This document shows, piece by piece, positions 1 to 8,568 of a DNA stretch of 64,000 bases (positions are counted from its first letter, which is position 1; each line of letters begins with the position of its first letter). Location: assembly GCF_965218685.1 (NCBI RefSeq), contig NZ_OZ244657.1, positions 2,356,001 through 2,420,000 on the forward strand, written 5' to 3'. This DNA is from Thalassobius sp965218685 (lineage in GTDB: Bacteria; Pseudomonadota; Alphaproteobacteria; Rhodobacterales; Rhodobacteraceae). Both the position numbers and the translations under genes were made by a program. The notes under the pieces were generated by a model that was given only the letters and a program-made list of their open reading frames with translations, was not told the origin of the DNA and searched no databases.

Positions 1-110
1 TCGCTTTGCGGCATCTGCCGTTCGGCCAGCCAGCCCATATAGTGCGAGATATGCGATCCGGCTCGGCGCGTGTCCGAGGCCTCCCACAGGATGTCACCTT
101 CTTCGATCAT
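1..110 (-). CDS. Acetoacetyl-CoA synthetase-like ligase, N-terminal fragment
   Basis: Only the first 36 codons lie in the window; the gene runs off the left edge. The ATG overlaps the stop of the HAD hydrolase gene by an ATGA, so it is the last visible gene of the carboxylase operon. The visible start contains GDILWEAS followed by SHISHYMGWLAER. This resembles the N-terminus of acetoacetate-CoA ligases (an LW-x-P motif, then a helix with W-x-x-E-R). Those enzymes activate acetoacetate to acetoacetyl-CoA with ATP. Too little is visible to exclude another acyl-CoA synthetase of the same superfamily. The family call is inference from a short stretch; the gene start and coupling are seen directly. 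Confidence 0.5.
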   Translation of the reverse strand, partial: MIEEGDILWEASDTRRAGSHISHYMGWLAERQMPQS

Positions 111-952
111 GCGGGGATCCCCTTGAACCATGGTTGGTCTGTGAACTCTTCCATGCTGGATAGCACCACATGGGCGCGTTCCTCGGCCGGGAAGCTGTTG
201 AAAAACGCTGTGTCCGCGATGCCGGTGGTGACGCCCACGCAAAAGGCGCCTGCCTTGCGGCCCATGCGGATTTCCAGCTTGGGGTCATCACCGATCACGG
301 CCATTTCATGCGGGGGCACGCCAGTCAGCGTGGTGACGATCTCAAGCCCGGCGGTTTCGGGCTTGCCAAAAACCGTAACGGGCACGTCGGTTGCGTTCTC
401 CAAAGCCGCAGCAATGGCGCCCGAAATGCCCAGCATCCGCCCCTTGGACGAGGCGAAGTAGGGCGCGACCGACCCGGCAAAGGGCTTGGCCCCGTCCCAG
501 ACGGCTTGCACCACGGATTCCAGCTGGGTCGCGCCGAAATCGCGGGTATAGCCCAGCAATACAGCGTCCACCTTGGGGGCGTTGGGGGTGGGGTCGATCA
601 CTTCGATCCCCGCGTCCTGAACGGGCACGCGGGTGCCGTCGCCTCCCATGACCATCACCTGCTGATAGCCCAGCCGTTTCAGGGCCTGCGCGGCGACCTC
701 GGCCGGGGTCAGGATGTGGCCGGGATCGATCACGATGCCTGCATCCGCAAGCAAGGGATAGTAATGCGCGGGAGGAAAGAACGTGCCGTTGGTATAGGCG
801 ACGACCTGGATTTCAGCCTTGCGACACGCGGCCAGTGTCTCGATCACACCGGGCAGGGCGGTAAAGGTGCCCTGTTCCTTGTTCATCAGGGCCAGCGTAC
901 CGTCGATGTCGAACACGGCGGCACGGATGGGATGATCTGGCATCTGGCTCAT
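107..952 (-). CDS. HAD-superfamily hydrolase (NagD-like)
   Basis: A 281-residue HAD phosphatase. Motif I is FDIDGTLA near residue 15. A Thr-bearing motif follows in VAYTNGT. The Lys region is VFGKPE and the acidic motif is VIGDDPKLEIRMGRKAG, followed by a GVTTG loop, all in the order expected of the NagD/p-nitrophenylphosphatase type with a C2 cap. These enzymes dephosphorylate small phosphometabolites; the substrate cannot be read from the sequence. It overlaps the carboxyltransferase gene upstream and the ligase gene downstream by 4 bp each, so it is co-translated with the carboxylase operon. A housekeeping or damage-control role in that pathway is possible, but this is inference. Confidence 0.85.
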   Translation of the reverse strand: MSQMPDHPIRAAVFDIDGTLALMNKEQGTFTALPGVIETLAACRKAEIQVVAYTNGTFFPPAHYYPLLADAGIVIDPGHILTPAEVAAQALKRLGYQQVMVMGGDGTRVPVQDAGIEVIDPTPNAPKVDAVLLGYTRDFGATQLESVVQAVWDGAKPFAGSVAPYFASSKGRMLGISGAIAAALENATDVPVTVFGKPETAGLEIVTTLTGVPPHEMAVIGDDPKLEIRMGRKAGAFCVGVTTGIADTAFFNSFPAEERAHVVLSSMEEFTDQPWFKGIPA

Positions 953-2409
953 TCGCTTAACTCCAGTTTGAAGCCCGGTTTTTCGATCTTCACACCGCCC
1001 AGTTTCTTGCGCGAAGTCAGTTCTTGTACAAGGTCCAGTACGGGTTTGGTTTTGGGATTGTATCCCCGGCGTGCAGGGCCGGCTGCTACCATCGCATCCA
1101 CCTGATCGGCGGGCATAGTGGCGCGCAGCAGGAATTCTTCGTCGGAATAACCCTTGCCGATGCGCGCGCGCAGCTCGTCCAACGAGGCCATCTTGGCCTC
1201 GGTTTCAAGTTCCTTGGCGCGGGCCGAGGATTTGATCCGATCCTCGATATTGGCATCCATCGGCATAGCGGGTGTGCCGAAACGGCCAAGAACATAGCGC
1301 GTCACCTCGTCCGGGACCACCTGATAGCGTTCTTCCGAGGTAACGTTCAGCAGCGCCTGCGTGGCAACCAACTGACTGAAAGGCGTCACCATGATCGGAT
1401 AGCCCAGTTCCGCGCGGACTTTTTCAACCTCTTTCAACACGGCGGGCAACAGGTGCTCGCGCTTGGTTTCCTGCAACTGGCGGATCATCGTGCCCAGCAC
1501 GCCACCGGGGATCTGGTGGTGGAAATAACGCCGGTCGTAGTCGCCGGGGCCACGCGCGGACAAGCCCTCGGCCTGCGCCAAGACGCTGAAATAGCTGTCC
1601 ATTTCCGCCACGGCCTCGTCATCCACATCAACCGTGTGGCCGATGTCGCGCAGGTTGCCGATGGTGGTGCTCATGGACGGCTGGCCGGTGCCATTTGCAG
1701 CTGAACTGGCCGAGGTATGCAGGCTGTAGACACCCTGGTTTGCGGCCTCGAGATAGGCAAAGGAGGCCAGCCCGATGGTGGTGTGCGAGTGGAATTCCAG
1801 CGGAATATCCCCCATCACCGCCTTGACCGCAGGCATCAGCGTTTTGGCCCGTTCAGCCGAGATTAACCCGCCGGGATCCTTGATATACAGCTTGTCGAAC
1901 TTGCCGGTTTCAGTCAGTGCCTTGGCTTTTTCGGCCCAATGCGCATCATCATGCATCGGCGACAGGGTAAAGGTCAGCGCCGCCACGATCTGTTCGCCCC
2001 CCGCCTTGCGCGTCAGGTCGGCCATGTTCAGCATGGCGGGCACGTTGTTCATCGGGTCCATCACGGCAAAGCGGCGGATGCCGTTGTTCACCAACAGACG
2101 GAAGGCAAACTCCATCAGCTCTTCGCTGGCGGCCTCCCAGCTGATGAAGCGCATTCCTGTGGTCAGAAAGGACAGCGGCGTGTTTGGCGTTGCCTCGCGG
2201 AACAGGCGCAGGCGTTCCCACGGGTCCTCTTTTTTGAACCGCACGGCCACGGCCATATGGGTCGAGGTGGTGAAATCAATCGCGTCAAACCCCACCCGAT
2301 CCATCACGGGCGCAATCTGTTGCATCATGCCGGTGTCCAGCCCGGTGGCGCCCCAGTTCGACTGGTTGCCGTCACGGACCGTCGTGTCCAGAAGTTTGAT
2401 GGTGCTCAT
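949..2409 (-). CDS. Pyruvate-carboxylase-type carboxyltransferase subunit
   Basis: A 486-residue HMGL-like TIM-barrel carboxyltransferase. It begins with DTTVRDGNQS, which matches the LRDAHQS motif of pyruvate carboxylase and oxaloacetate decarboxylase alpha and keeps the R, D and Q. The metal-binding and carbamylated-lysine motif appears as LYIKDPGGL, and the HxH metal pair as EFHSHT. A TGQPSM segment and a PGG segment follow, as in the pyruvate carboxylase CT domain. There is no biotinyl domain; a separate carrier is encoded upstream. It overlaps the biotin carboxylase gene and the HAD gene by 4 bp. The acceptor is probably an enolisable oxo-acid or ketone, but its identity is unknown; IKDP instead of IKDM and NQS instead of HQS set it apart from ordinary pyruvate carboxylase. 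Confidence 0.85.
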   Translation of the reverse strand: MSTIKLLDTTVRDGNQSNWGATGLDTGMMQQIAPVMDRVGFDAIDFTTSTHMAVAVRFKKEDPWERLRLFREATPNTPLSFLTTGMRFISWEAASEELMEFAFRLLVNNGIRRFAVMDPMNNVPAMLNMADLTRKAGGEQIVAALTFTLSPMHDDAHWAEKAKALTETGKFDKLYIKDPGGLISAERAKTLMPAVKAVMGDIPLEFHSHTTIGLASFAYLEAANQGVYSLHTSASSAANGTGQPSMSTTIGNLRDIGHTVDVDDEAVAEMDSYFSVLAQAEGLSARGPGDYDRRYFHHQIPGGVLGTMIRQLQETKREHLLPAVLKEVEKVRAELGYPIMVTPFSQLVATQALLNVTSEERYQVVPDEVTRYVLGRFGTPAMPMDANIEDRIKSSARAKELETEAKMASLDELRARIGKGYSDEEFLLRATMPADQVDAMVAAGPARRGYNPKTKPVLDLVQELTSRKKLGGVKIEKPGFKLELSE

Positions 2410-3764
2410 TGGCTTTCCTCCAGCCGGGTCAGCAGGTCGGGCAGGTATCCGGTGTCCACGCCCCCCTTGCCGAAAATGTCGTCGTCCATGATCGCGGCAT
2501 GCAGCGGTGCGTTGGTTTTCAGCCCCTCCAGGCTGACCACGCGCAGCGCATCTTGCATTCGATCAATCGCCTGCGCCCGCGTGGGCGCCCATGTGATCAG
2601 CTTTGCGATCATGCTGTCGTAATAGGGCGAGATCATCGCGCCGGGTTGCATATGGCTGTCGACCCGCAGCCCGGGCATCGAGGGGAACCAGACCTGCGTC
2701 ACCCGGCCGGGGCTGGGCATGAAGTCATTGTCGATGTCCTCGGCGTTCAGGCGGCATTCGATAGCGTGGCCGGACAGAATGATGTCGCCTTGGGTGATGT
2801 CCAGCGGCCGACCCTCGGCAATCGCGATCTGGGTCGCGATCAGGTCCAGACCGGTGATGGCCTCGGTCACCGGGTGTTCGACCTGCACGCGGGCGTTCAT
2901 TTCCAGGAAATAGAACTCCTCGCGCTCCACATCGACCAGGAATTCCACCGTTCCCAACGAGCGATAGCCGATGTGGCGTGCGAAGTCAGTGGCGGCTTGC
3001 AGCACGCCCTGACGCAGTTTTTCGGGCAGTTCGGGGGCAGGGGCCTCTTCCACGACTTTCTGGTATCGCCGCTGGATCGAGCAATCCCGCTCGCCCGCAT
3101 GTAACACCGTTGTGCCGTCCGAGATTATTTGCACTTCCACATGACGCCCCACACGGACATAGCGTTCAAGGTAAACGCGCCCGTCGCCAAAGGCGGCCGT
3201 CGCTTCGGAAATCGCAAGATCCAGCTGGCCCGGCAAATCCTCGGCCCGGTCGACGCGTTTCATGCCGCGCCCACCCCCGCCGGAAACCGCCTTGATCAGC
3301 ATCGGATAGCCGACGCGTTCGGACAGCTCCAGCGCCTCTTCGACGGTGTCCACAGTGCCACCGGGCACCAGAGGGACCTTGGCATTTTCCGCATGGGTGC
3401 GGGCGGTCAGCTTGTCTCCGACAGCCTCTAGGTTGGCGGGGTCAGGGCCGATGAAGATCAGCCCTTCCTTGGCGCAAGCCTCGGCCAAAGCACGGTTTTC
3501 TGACAGGAACCCATAGCCGGGATGAATCGCGTCACAGCCTGTTCCCAGCGCGGCCTGCACCACGGTTTCGACCTTCAGATAGCTTTCGGTCGCGGCGGCG
3601 GGGCCCAGACACACGGCCCGAGTGGCCAGCTGCGCGCCCAGGCTGTCACGATCCGCTTCGGACACGCCCAGAACCGTTTCGATCCCAAGGGCGCGGGCGG
3701 TGCGGATCACGCGCACGGCGATCTCGCCCCGGTTGGCGATGAATATGCGTTTGATCGGTGTCAT
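2406..3764 (-). CDS. Biotin carboxylase subunit (AccC-like)
   Basis: A 452-residue ATP-grasp biotin carboxylase. Visible motifs are the N-terminal IANRGEIAVRVIR, the HPGYGFLSEN segment, the glycine-rich ATP loop VSGGGGRGMK, ERDCSIQRRYQKV, the catalytic EMNARVQVEHPVTE and a C-terminal region containing ISPYYDSMIAKL. Length and order match AccC and the BC domains of propionyl- and pyruvate-carboxylases. It carboxylates biotin on the carrier encoded just upstream, using ATP and bicarbonate. Because it sits between the carrier and a pyruvate-carboxylase-type CT gene, and accA/accD are absent, it is probably a dedicated subunit rather than the fatty-acid-synthesis accC. Confidence 0.92.
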   Translation of the reverse strand: MTPIKRIFIANRGEIAVRVIRTARALGIETVLGVSEADRDSLGAQLATRAVCLGPAAATESYLKVETVVQAALGTGCDAIHPGYGFLSENRALAEACAKEGLIFIGPDPANLEAVGDKLTARTHAENAKVPLVPGGTVDTVEEALELSERVGYPMLIKAVSGGGGRGMKRVDRAEDLPGQLDLAISEATAAFGDGRVYLERYVRVGRHVEVQIISDGTTVLHAGERDCSIQRRYQKVVEEAPAPELPEKLRQGVLQAATDFARHIGYRSLGTVEFLVDVEREEFYFLEMNARVQVEHPVTEAITGLDLIATQIAIAEGRPLDITQGDIILSGHAIECRLNAEDIDNDFMPSPGRVTQVWFPSMPGLRVDSHMQPGAMISPYYDSMIAKLITWAPTRAQAIDRMQDALRVVSLEGLKTNAPLHAAIMDDDIFGKGGVDTGYLPDLLTRLEESQ

Positions 3765-3768
3765 GGGA

Positions 3769-4236
3769 TCAGGCCGGCTGCACGCGGATCAGGGTTTGGC
3801 CATGCTCGACCAGCTCGCCATTGGGGGCGACGATTTCGGTCACGGTGCCAGCAACGCCTGCCTTCACCTGGTTCATCAGCTTCATCACCTCGATGATGCC
3901 GATCACGGTGTCCTCGGTCACGGTGTCCCCGACCTGCACAAAGACCGGGTCACCGGGTTTGGGCGCGTGGTAGAAAGTGCCCAGCAGGGGGGCGGGCACA
4001 TCGCTGCCACCACCAGCCGGGGCGGGTGCCGCCGCCGCCGGCTGGGGCGCCGAGGCAGCGGCCGCCACGGGATTAGCCGCCGGTGCCTCGGGCGCAGCGG
4101 GCGCTGAGGCGGCGCCTGCTCCTCGGCGACGCAGTTCCAGTTTGACGTCGCCCATTTCCAGCTTCAGCTCGTTAAAATCCGAGCCGTCGATGAGGTTGAG
4201 AATGTGATTGATGTCGTCGCGTGTTAGCCCGCTCAT
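3769..4236 (-). CDS. Biotin carboxyl carrier protein (AccB-like)
   Basis: A 155-residue carrier. An N-terminal helical segment (residues 1-38) is followed by a long Ala/Pro linker (about 40-80) and a biotinyl domain. The biotinylation motif EVMKLMN places the modified lysine at about K119, 36 residues from the end, as usual. It is the first gene of the carboxylase block, 4 bp before the biotin carboxylase gene. It resembles AccB of acetyl-CoA carboxylase, but its gene partners suggest service to the adjacent pyruvate-carboxylase-type enzyme. The start is preceded by a GAGGAGG-like ribosome site. Confidence 0.92.
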   Translation of the reverse strand: MSGLTRDDINHILNLIDGSDFNELKLEMGDVKLELRRRGAGAASAPAAPEAPAANPVAAAASAPQPAAAAPAPAGGGSDVPAPLLGTFYHAPKPGDPVFVQVGDTVTEDTVIGIIEVMKLMNQVKAGVAGTVTEIVAPNGELVEHGQTLIRVQPA

Positions 4237-4321
4237 GGCGTGCCCTCCTCCTGCAGCGAATATGTGTTGAGGCGAGCCTAGGGGGGCAATGCAGCCGAGC
4301 TCAATCTGGCATCTATGGTGA

Positions 4322-4336
4322 TTTCACTGAGTGAAA
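4322..4336. promoter_or_regulatory. Perfect palindrome, candidate IclR-type operator
   Basis: TTTCACTGAGTGAAA is a perfect inverted repeat with 7-bp arms about one central base. It lies between the IclR-family gene and the carrier gene, about 86 bp upstream of the carrier start. IclR-family regulators bind short palindromes of about this size. Position and symmetry suggest an operator for the neighbouring regulator, which is inference; no second copy was noticed in the window. Confidence 0.4.
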
Positions 4337-4346
4337 CGGCGGCAAG

Positions 4347-5147
4347 TCACAGCTTGCGGGCAATCTGTTCGGCAGCGTCCAGCAGGGGGGCAGCAAAGAC
4401 CTGAACGGCCTTTTCACGGGTAAAAACACGACGGGACCAGGTGATGTTAATCGCGCCGGGCACATGGTTGCCCAGACGGATCGGAACACCCATCGAGTCG
4501 CGTTTGTCATCCTCGCCCATGCGGCTTTGATCGAAGCTGCCGCCAAAGTCCGGATCGCGAAAAGCAAAGCCCTGATCGCGGGTTTCCGAGAGAAGTTTTT
4601 CAATATATTCAGGTGCATGAGCCCATCTGTCACCAGGGCGCCCTGACAGGCGCAGACGTTCCAGCGTGGCCTCGCGGACGGCGTCCTCGCAAAAGGCGAT
4701 GAACGCCCGCCCCGAGGCCGAGCGCAGCATGTTGATCTGAAACCCAACGGGCCCCAGCGGCACATTGTCGATGCCAGCGCGGCTGGCGTTGGTCTCGATC
4801 ACCTCCATATGGGTCAGGCGCGGTACCGCCAGCACCGAGGGCCATTGCACCGCGTCGCTAAGCGCCTGCAGGACAGGCGAGGCGGCCTCGACCAGCGCGT
4901 TTTCGTGGTCAATCCGGCGGGCCAGTTCGGTCAGGGAATAGGACGGCACATAGGCATTATCGGCCATCCGCTGCCAGGTCATGCCCTGTTCCATCAGCGT
5001 TTTCAGGATGCGCAACAACGAGGCCTTGGGGATACCCGTCATCCGGTGCAGATCCGCCAGCGATGCGGCGCCCGTGGTCTGCAATATCTGCAGAACCTTC
5101 AGCCCGCGTTCCAGCGCGTTAATGGATTTGACCTGTAGCTTGCTCAT
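4347..5147 (-). CDS. IclR-family transcriptional regulator
   Basis: A 266-residue regulator beginning MSKLQVKSINALERGLKVLQ. The N-terminal winged helix contains SLADLHRMTGIPKASLLRIL. The C-terminal IclR effector domain contains the typical small-molecule-binding core, visible as LRSASGRAFIAFC. The start at 5147 is chosen because a GAAGGAG ribosome site lies just upstream and the family N-terminus begins there; a longer in-frame extension would run into dnaE2. It lies upstream of the carboxylase genes on the same strand, so it is the likely local regulator, possibly acting through the palindrome between the two. The effector is unknown. Confidence 0.9.
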   Translation of the reverse strand: MSKLQVKSINALERGLKVLQILQTTGAASLADLHRMTGIPKASLLRILKTLMEQGMTWQRMADNAYVPSYSLTELARRIDHENALVEAASPVLQALSDAVQWPSVLAVPRLTHMEVIETNASRAGIDNVPLGPVGFQINMLRSASGRAFIAFCEDAVREATLERLRLSGRPGDRWAHAPEYIEKLLSETRDQGFAFRDPDFGGSFDQSRMGEDDKRDSMGVPIRLGNHVPGAINITWSRRVFTREKAVQVFAAPLLDAAEQIARKL

Positions 5148-5202
5148 GTCCGGGTGCTCCTTCGGCAACTGTGCCACCAGGTCAGGGGCTTGGCAACGGC
5201 AG

Positions 5203-8200
5203 CTAGTGGAAATCGCGGCTGGGAAACAGGCGCTTGGCTTGCTCGCGCGGGTGGCGCGCGCGAGGGGGATAGCGCGGTTTGCGCGGTGCGTCATCGGCCT
5301 GAGGCTGGGTGATGCCGACGGCGTCCTCCAGAGGGTGACCCAGCTCGGTGATCTTGTGGGACAGATCCTCGATTTTCTCGGCGATGACATGCACGACCAG
5401 CCCTTCGCGCTGGATGAAGCCACTGACGCGCAGCAGCCGCCCGCCCATCACGGTGCGGCGGTATTTTTCGTAAATCTTAGGCCAGACAACCACGTTGGAC
5501 ACGCCGGTTTCATCCTCGAGCGTCAGGAAAATCACCCCCGAGGCCGTGCCAGGCCGCTGCCGCGTGATCACCAGCCCGCAGACATTCAGGCGGCCCAGCG
5601 GGGCTGCGGGCAGTTCTGTATGCGGCGTCAGATCGGGGATCGAACTGCGCAAAAGCTCCATCGGGTGGGCGCGCAGGGACAGGCGCAGGGCGACGTAATC
5701 CTCGACCATCTCCTCGCCCAGATGCATGGGGGGCAGGGTGACGTCAGGCTCGGCCGCGCCCTCGCCATCCAGCGGGTCAGCAAACAGCGGCAGTGGTTTG
5801 GCCGAGCGGATCGCGCGCACCTGCCACAAGGCATCGCGCCGGGTCAGGCCCATCCCGACAAAGGCATCGGCTTCGGCCAGTCGTTCCAGTACGGCAGGGG
5901 CCACGCCGGCGCGCAGCCACAGCGCCTCGGGGTCGGGATAGCCATTTCCGCGCGCCGCCACGATCCAGTCGGCATCGTCCTGTCGGAACCCCTTGATCTG
6001 ACGGAACCCCAGCCGCAGCGCCAAGGACCCATCTGCGCGCCGTTCCAGCTGGTTGTCCCAGTGGCTGTGGTTGACGCAGACGGGGCGCAGTTCCACACCA
6101 TGTTCACGGGCGTCCCGCACGATCTGGGCGGGGGCATAGAACCCCATCGGTTGCGAGTTCAGTAGCGCGCAGGCAAAGATCGCCGGGTGATGGCATTTCA
6201 GCCACGACGACACATAGGTCAGCATGGCAAAGGCCGCCGCGTGGCTTTCGGGAAATCCGTATTCGCCGAAGCCTTCAATCTGGCCGAAACACCGTTCCGC
6301 AAAATCGGTGTCATAGCCGCGTTCCAGCATCCCGGCGATAAACTGGTCACGGAAGGTGCCGATCGTGCCCATGCGGCGGAACGTGGCCAGGGATCGGCGC
6401 AGACGGTCGGCCTCTTCGGGGGTAAAGCCCGCGCCGACCACCGCGATCTGCATCGCTTGTTCCTGAAACAGCGGCACGCCCAGCGTTTTGCCCAGCACCT
6501 TTTCCAGATCGGCCGAGGGGAAATGCACCGGTTCCTTGCCTTGGCGGCGATTAATATAGGGGTGGACCATACCGCCCTGTATGGGGCCGGGGCGGACGAT
6601 GGCGACCTCGATCACCAGATCATAGAAGGTGCGCGGCCGCATTCGGGGCAGAAAGTTCATCTGCGCGCGGCTTTCGACCTGAAACACCCCCACCGCATCG
6701 GCCACGCACAGCATGTCATAGGTGGCGGTATCCTCTTGGGGGACGTCATGCAGGGTCAGCGAGGTGTTTTCATGGGTTTGTAACAGGTCGAAGGCCTTGC
6801 GGATACAGGTCAGCATCCCAAGACTGAGGACATCCACCTTCAGGATGCCCAGCGTGTCGATATCGTCTTTGTCCCATTCGATGGTAGTGCGGTCGTCCAT
6901 CGCGGCGTTTTCGATCGGGCACAGCTCGTCCAGACGGCCCTTGGTGATGATGAAGCCGCCGACGTGCTGGCTTAGATGACGGGGAAAGCCGATCACCTCT
7001 CCGATCAGGCGGATGGTCTGGGTCAGGCGCTGGTCGGACATGTCCAGGCCCAGCTCGCGGATGCGCTTGGGGTCGGCTCCGCCGTTGGATTGGCCCCAGA
7101 TCTGGCTGGACAGGCCCGCCGTCACGTCCTGGCTCAGCCCCATGACCTTGCCCACCTCGCGGATCGCGGCGCGGGACCGGAAATGGATCACCGTGGCACA
7201 CAGGCCCGCGCGGTGGCGGCCATAGCGCTGGTAAATCCACTGGATCACCTCCTCGCGGCGTTCATGTTCGAAATCCACGTCGATGTCCGGCGGCTCGCCC
7301 CGGTATTTCGAGACAAAGCGTTCGAACACCATGGTGATCTGATCCGGGCCCACATCGGTGATGCCCAGCAGGTAACACAGGATCGAGTTCGCCGCTGATC
7401 CGCGCCCCTGACACAGGATCCCCTGCGAGCGCGCGAATTGCACGATGTCATAAACGGTCAGGAAATAGGCAGCAAAGCCCAGATCCGCGACCAGCCCCAA
7501 TTCCTTTTGCACCAGCGCGCGCACCTTGTCGGGCGTGCCCTTGGGATAGCGGATGTCGCAGCCTTCGCCCGCCAGACGTTCCAGCCGCTGCTGAGGCGTT
7601 TCGCCATCCGCGATCTCGTCCGGGTATTCATAGCTGAGCTCGGACAGATCAAAGCTGCACCGGGCTGCAATCTCAAGCGAGCGGCGCAGGGCGGCGGGGT
7701 GGTTGCGATACAGCCGGGCCATATCCGCGTGCCCCTTCAGGCGGCGTTCGGCATTGGGCAGGGCGCGGGTGCCGATCTGGTCGATGGTGATATGTTCGCG
7801 CATGCAGGTCAGCACGTCGGCCAGTTGGCGCCGGTTGCCCCGGTGCATCAGCACGTCGCCCACCGCCACCATGGGGGCCGAGCAGCGCAGCGCCAGGCTT
7901 GCGCAGGCATCAAAATAGGCTTGGTCCGAGCCGTCATATCGCGGGGCCGCCCCCACGAAGACATGGCCGGGATAGCGGCGTTGCAGCCGCTGAATGGGGG
8001 CGCGGGCTGCGTGCAGATCAGCTCCCGGCAGGGCGATCAGGATCATGCCCGCGCAGCCCTCCAGCATGTCGGCCAAGCTTAGCAGGCAGTCGCCCTTTTC
8101 CGCACGGCGCTTGCCCAGCGTCAGAAGCCGGCACAGCCGTTGATAGCCCGCCCGGTCACGCGGCAGGGCGACCCAGTGGACAGGGCAATCGGTCAGCACC

Positions 8201-8568
8201 AGGCGGCAGCCCACGATCAGCCGGGGCAGGGACATGTCGGCGGGGCGGGGGATGTCTTGCGGGGTGCCGACCTCTTGGCGCGAGCTACTGTCGGTGCGGT
8301 GTTCTGATCGGATGCGGATTGCCTGTTGCGCCTCGTCGGCCTCGCGTCGCAGCTCTTTCAGTGCCGCATAGGCCCGCACCACCCCGGCCAGCGAATTGCG
8401 GTCGGTGATGGCGATGGCCGACAGGCCCAGCTCGGCGGCGCGGGTGACCAGTTCCTCGGGGTGCGAGGCGCCGGTCAGAAACGTGAAATTCGAGGTCACG
8501 CACAGCTCGGCATAATCCGGGCCGCCGAACTGGCGCGGGACGGAAGGCGTGTCAGGAGGGCGGCTCAT
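5203..8568 (-). CDS. dnaE2: Error-prone DNA polymerase DnaE2 (ImuC)
   Basis: A 1121-residue C-family polymerase. The PHP domain starts near residue 14 with YAELCVTSNFTFLTGASHPE. The polymerase catalytic aspartates are in PPDIDVDFEHERREE. There is an OB-fold region near the C-terminus, and the protein ends in LFPSRDFH, a typical DnaE2 terminus. DnaE2 does translesion synthesis after DNA damage together with ImuA and ImuB. The ATG at 8568 overlaps the imuB stop as ATGA, and MSRPPDT fits the usual length; a longer in-frame extension into imuB is not supported. It ends the imuA-imuB-dnaE2 operon, which in alphaproteobacteria is LexA-controlled. Confidence 0.96.
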   Translation of the reverse strand: MSRPPDTPSVPRQFGGPDYAELCVTSNFTFLTGASHPEELVTRAAELGLSAIAITDRNSLAGVVRAYAALKELRREADEAQQAIRIRSEHRTDSSSRQEVGTPQDIPRPADMSLPRLIVGCRLVLTDCPVHWVALPRDRAGYQRLCRLLTLGKRRAEKGDCLLSLADMLEGCAGMILIALPGADLHAARAPIQRLQRRYPGHVFVGAAPRYDGSDQAYFDACASLALRCSAPMVAVGDVLMHRGNRRQLADVLTCMREHITIDQIGTRALPNAERRLKGHADMARLYRNHPAALRRSLEIAARCSFDLSELSYEYPDEIADGETPQQRLERLAGEGCDIRYPKGTPDKVRALVQKELGLVADLGFAAYFLTVYDIVQFARSQGILCQGRGSAANSILCYLLGITDVGPDQITMVFERFVSKYRGEPPDIDVDFEHERREEVIQWIYQRYGRHRAGLCATVIHFRSRAAIREVGKVMGLSQDVTAGLSSQIWGQSNGGADPKRIRELGLDMSDQRLTQTIRLIGEVIGFPRHLSQHVGGFIITKGRLDELCPIENAAMDDRTTIEWDKDDIDTLGILKVDVLSLGMLTCIRKAFDLLQTHENTSLTLHDVPQEDTATYDMLCVADAVGVFQVESRAQMNFLPRMRPRTFYDLVIEVAIVRPGPIQGGMVHPYINRRQGKEPVHFPSADLEKVLGKTLGVPLFQEQAMQIAVVGAGFTPEEADRLRRSLATFRRMGTIGTFRDQFIAGMLERGYDTDFAERCFGQIEGFGEYGFPESHAAAFAMLTYVSSWLKCHHPAIFACALLNSQPMGFYAPAQIVRDAREHGVELRPVCVNHSHWDNQLERRADGSLALRLGFRQIKGFRQDDADWIVAARGNGYPDPEALWLRAGVAPAVLERLAEADAFVGMGLTRRDALWQVRAIRSAKPLPLFADPLDGEGAAEPDVTLPPMHLGEEMVEDYVALRLSLRAHPMELLRSSIPDLTPHTELPAAPLGRLNVCGLVITRQRPGTASGVIFLTLEDETGVSNVVVWPKIYEKYRRTVMGGRLLRVSGFIQREGLVVHVIAEKIEDLSHKITELGHPLEDAVGITQPQADDAPRKPRYPPRARHPREQAKRLFPSRDFH

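Noticed and set aside
5148..5423. N-terminal extension of the IclR regulator
   Set aside because: It overlaps the dnaE2 3' end, and a strong GAAGGAG site marks the ATG at 5147.
4981..6165. Long plus-strand frame across the IclR start and the dnaE2 end
   Set aside because: It crosses two clear minus-strand genes and shows no recognisable motif.
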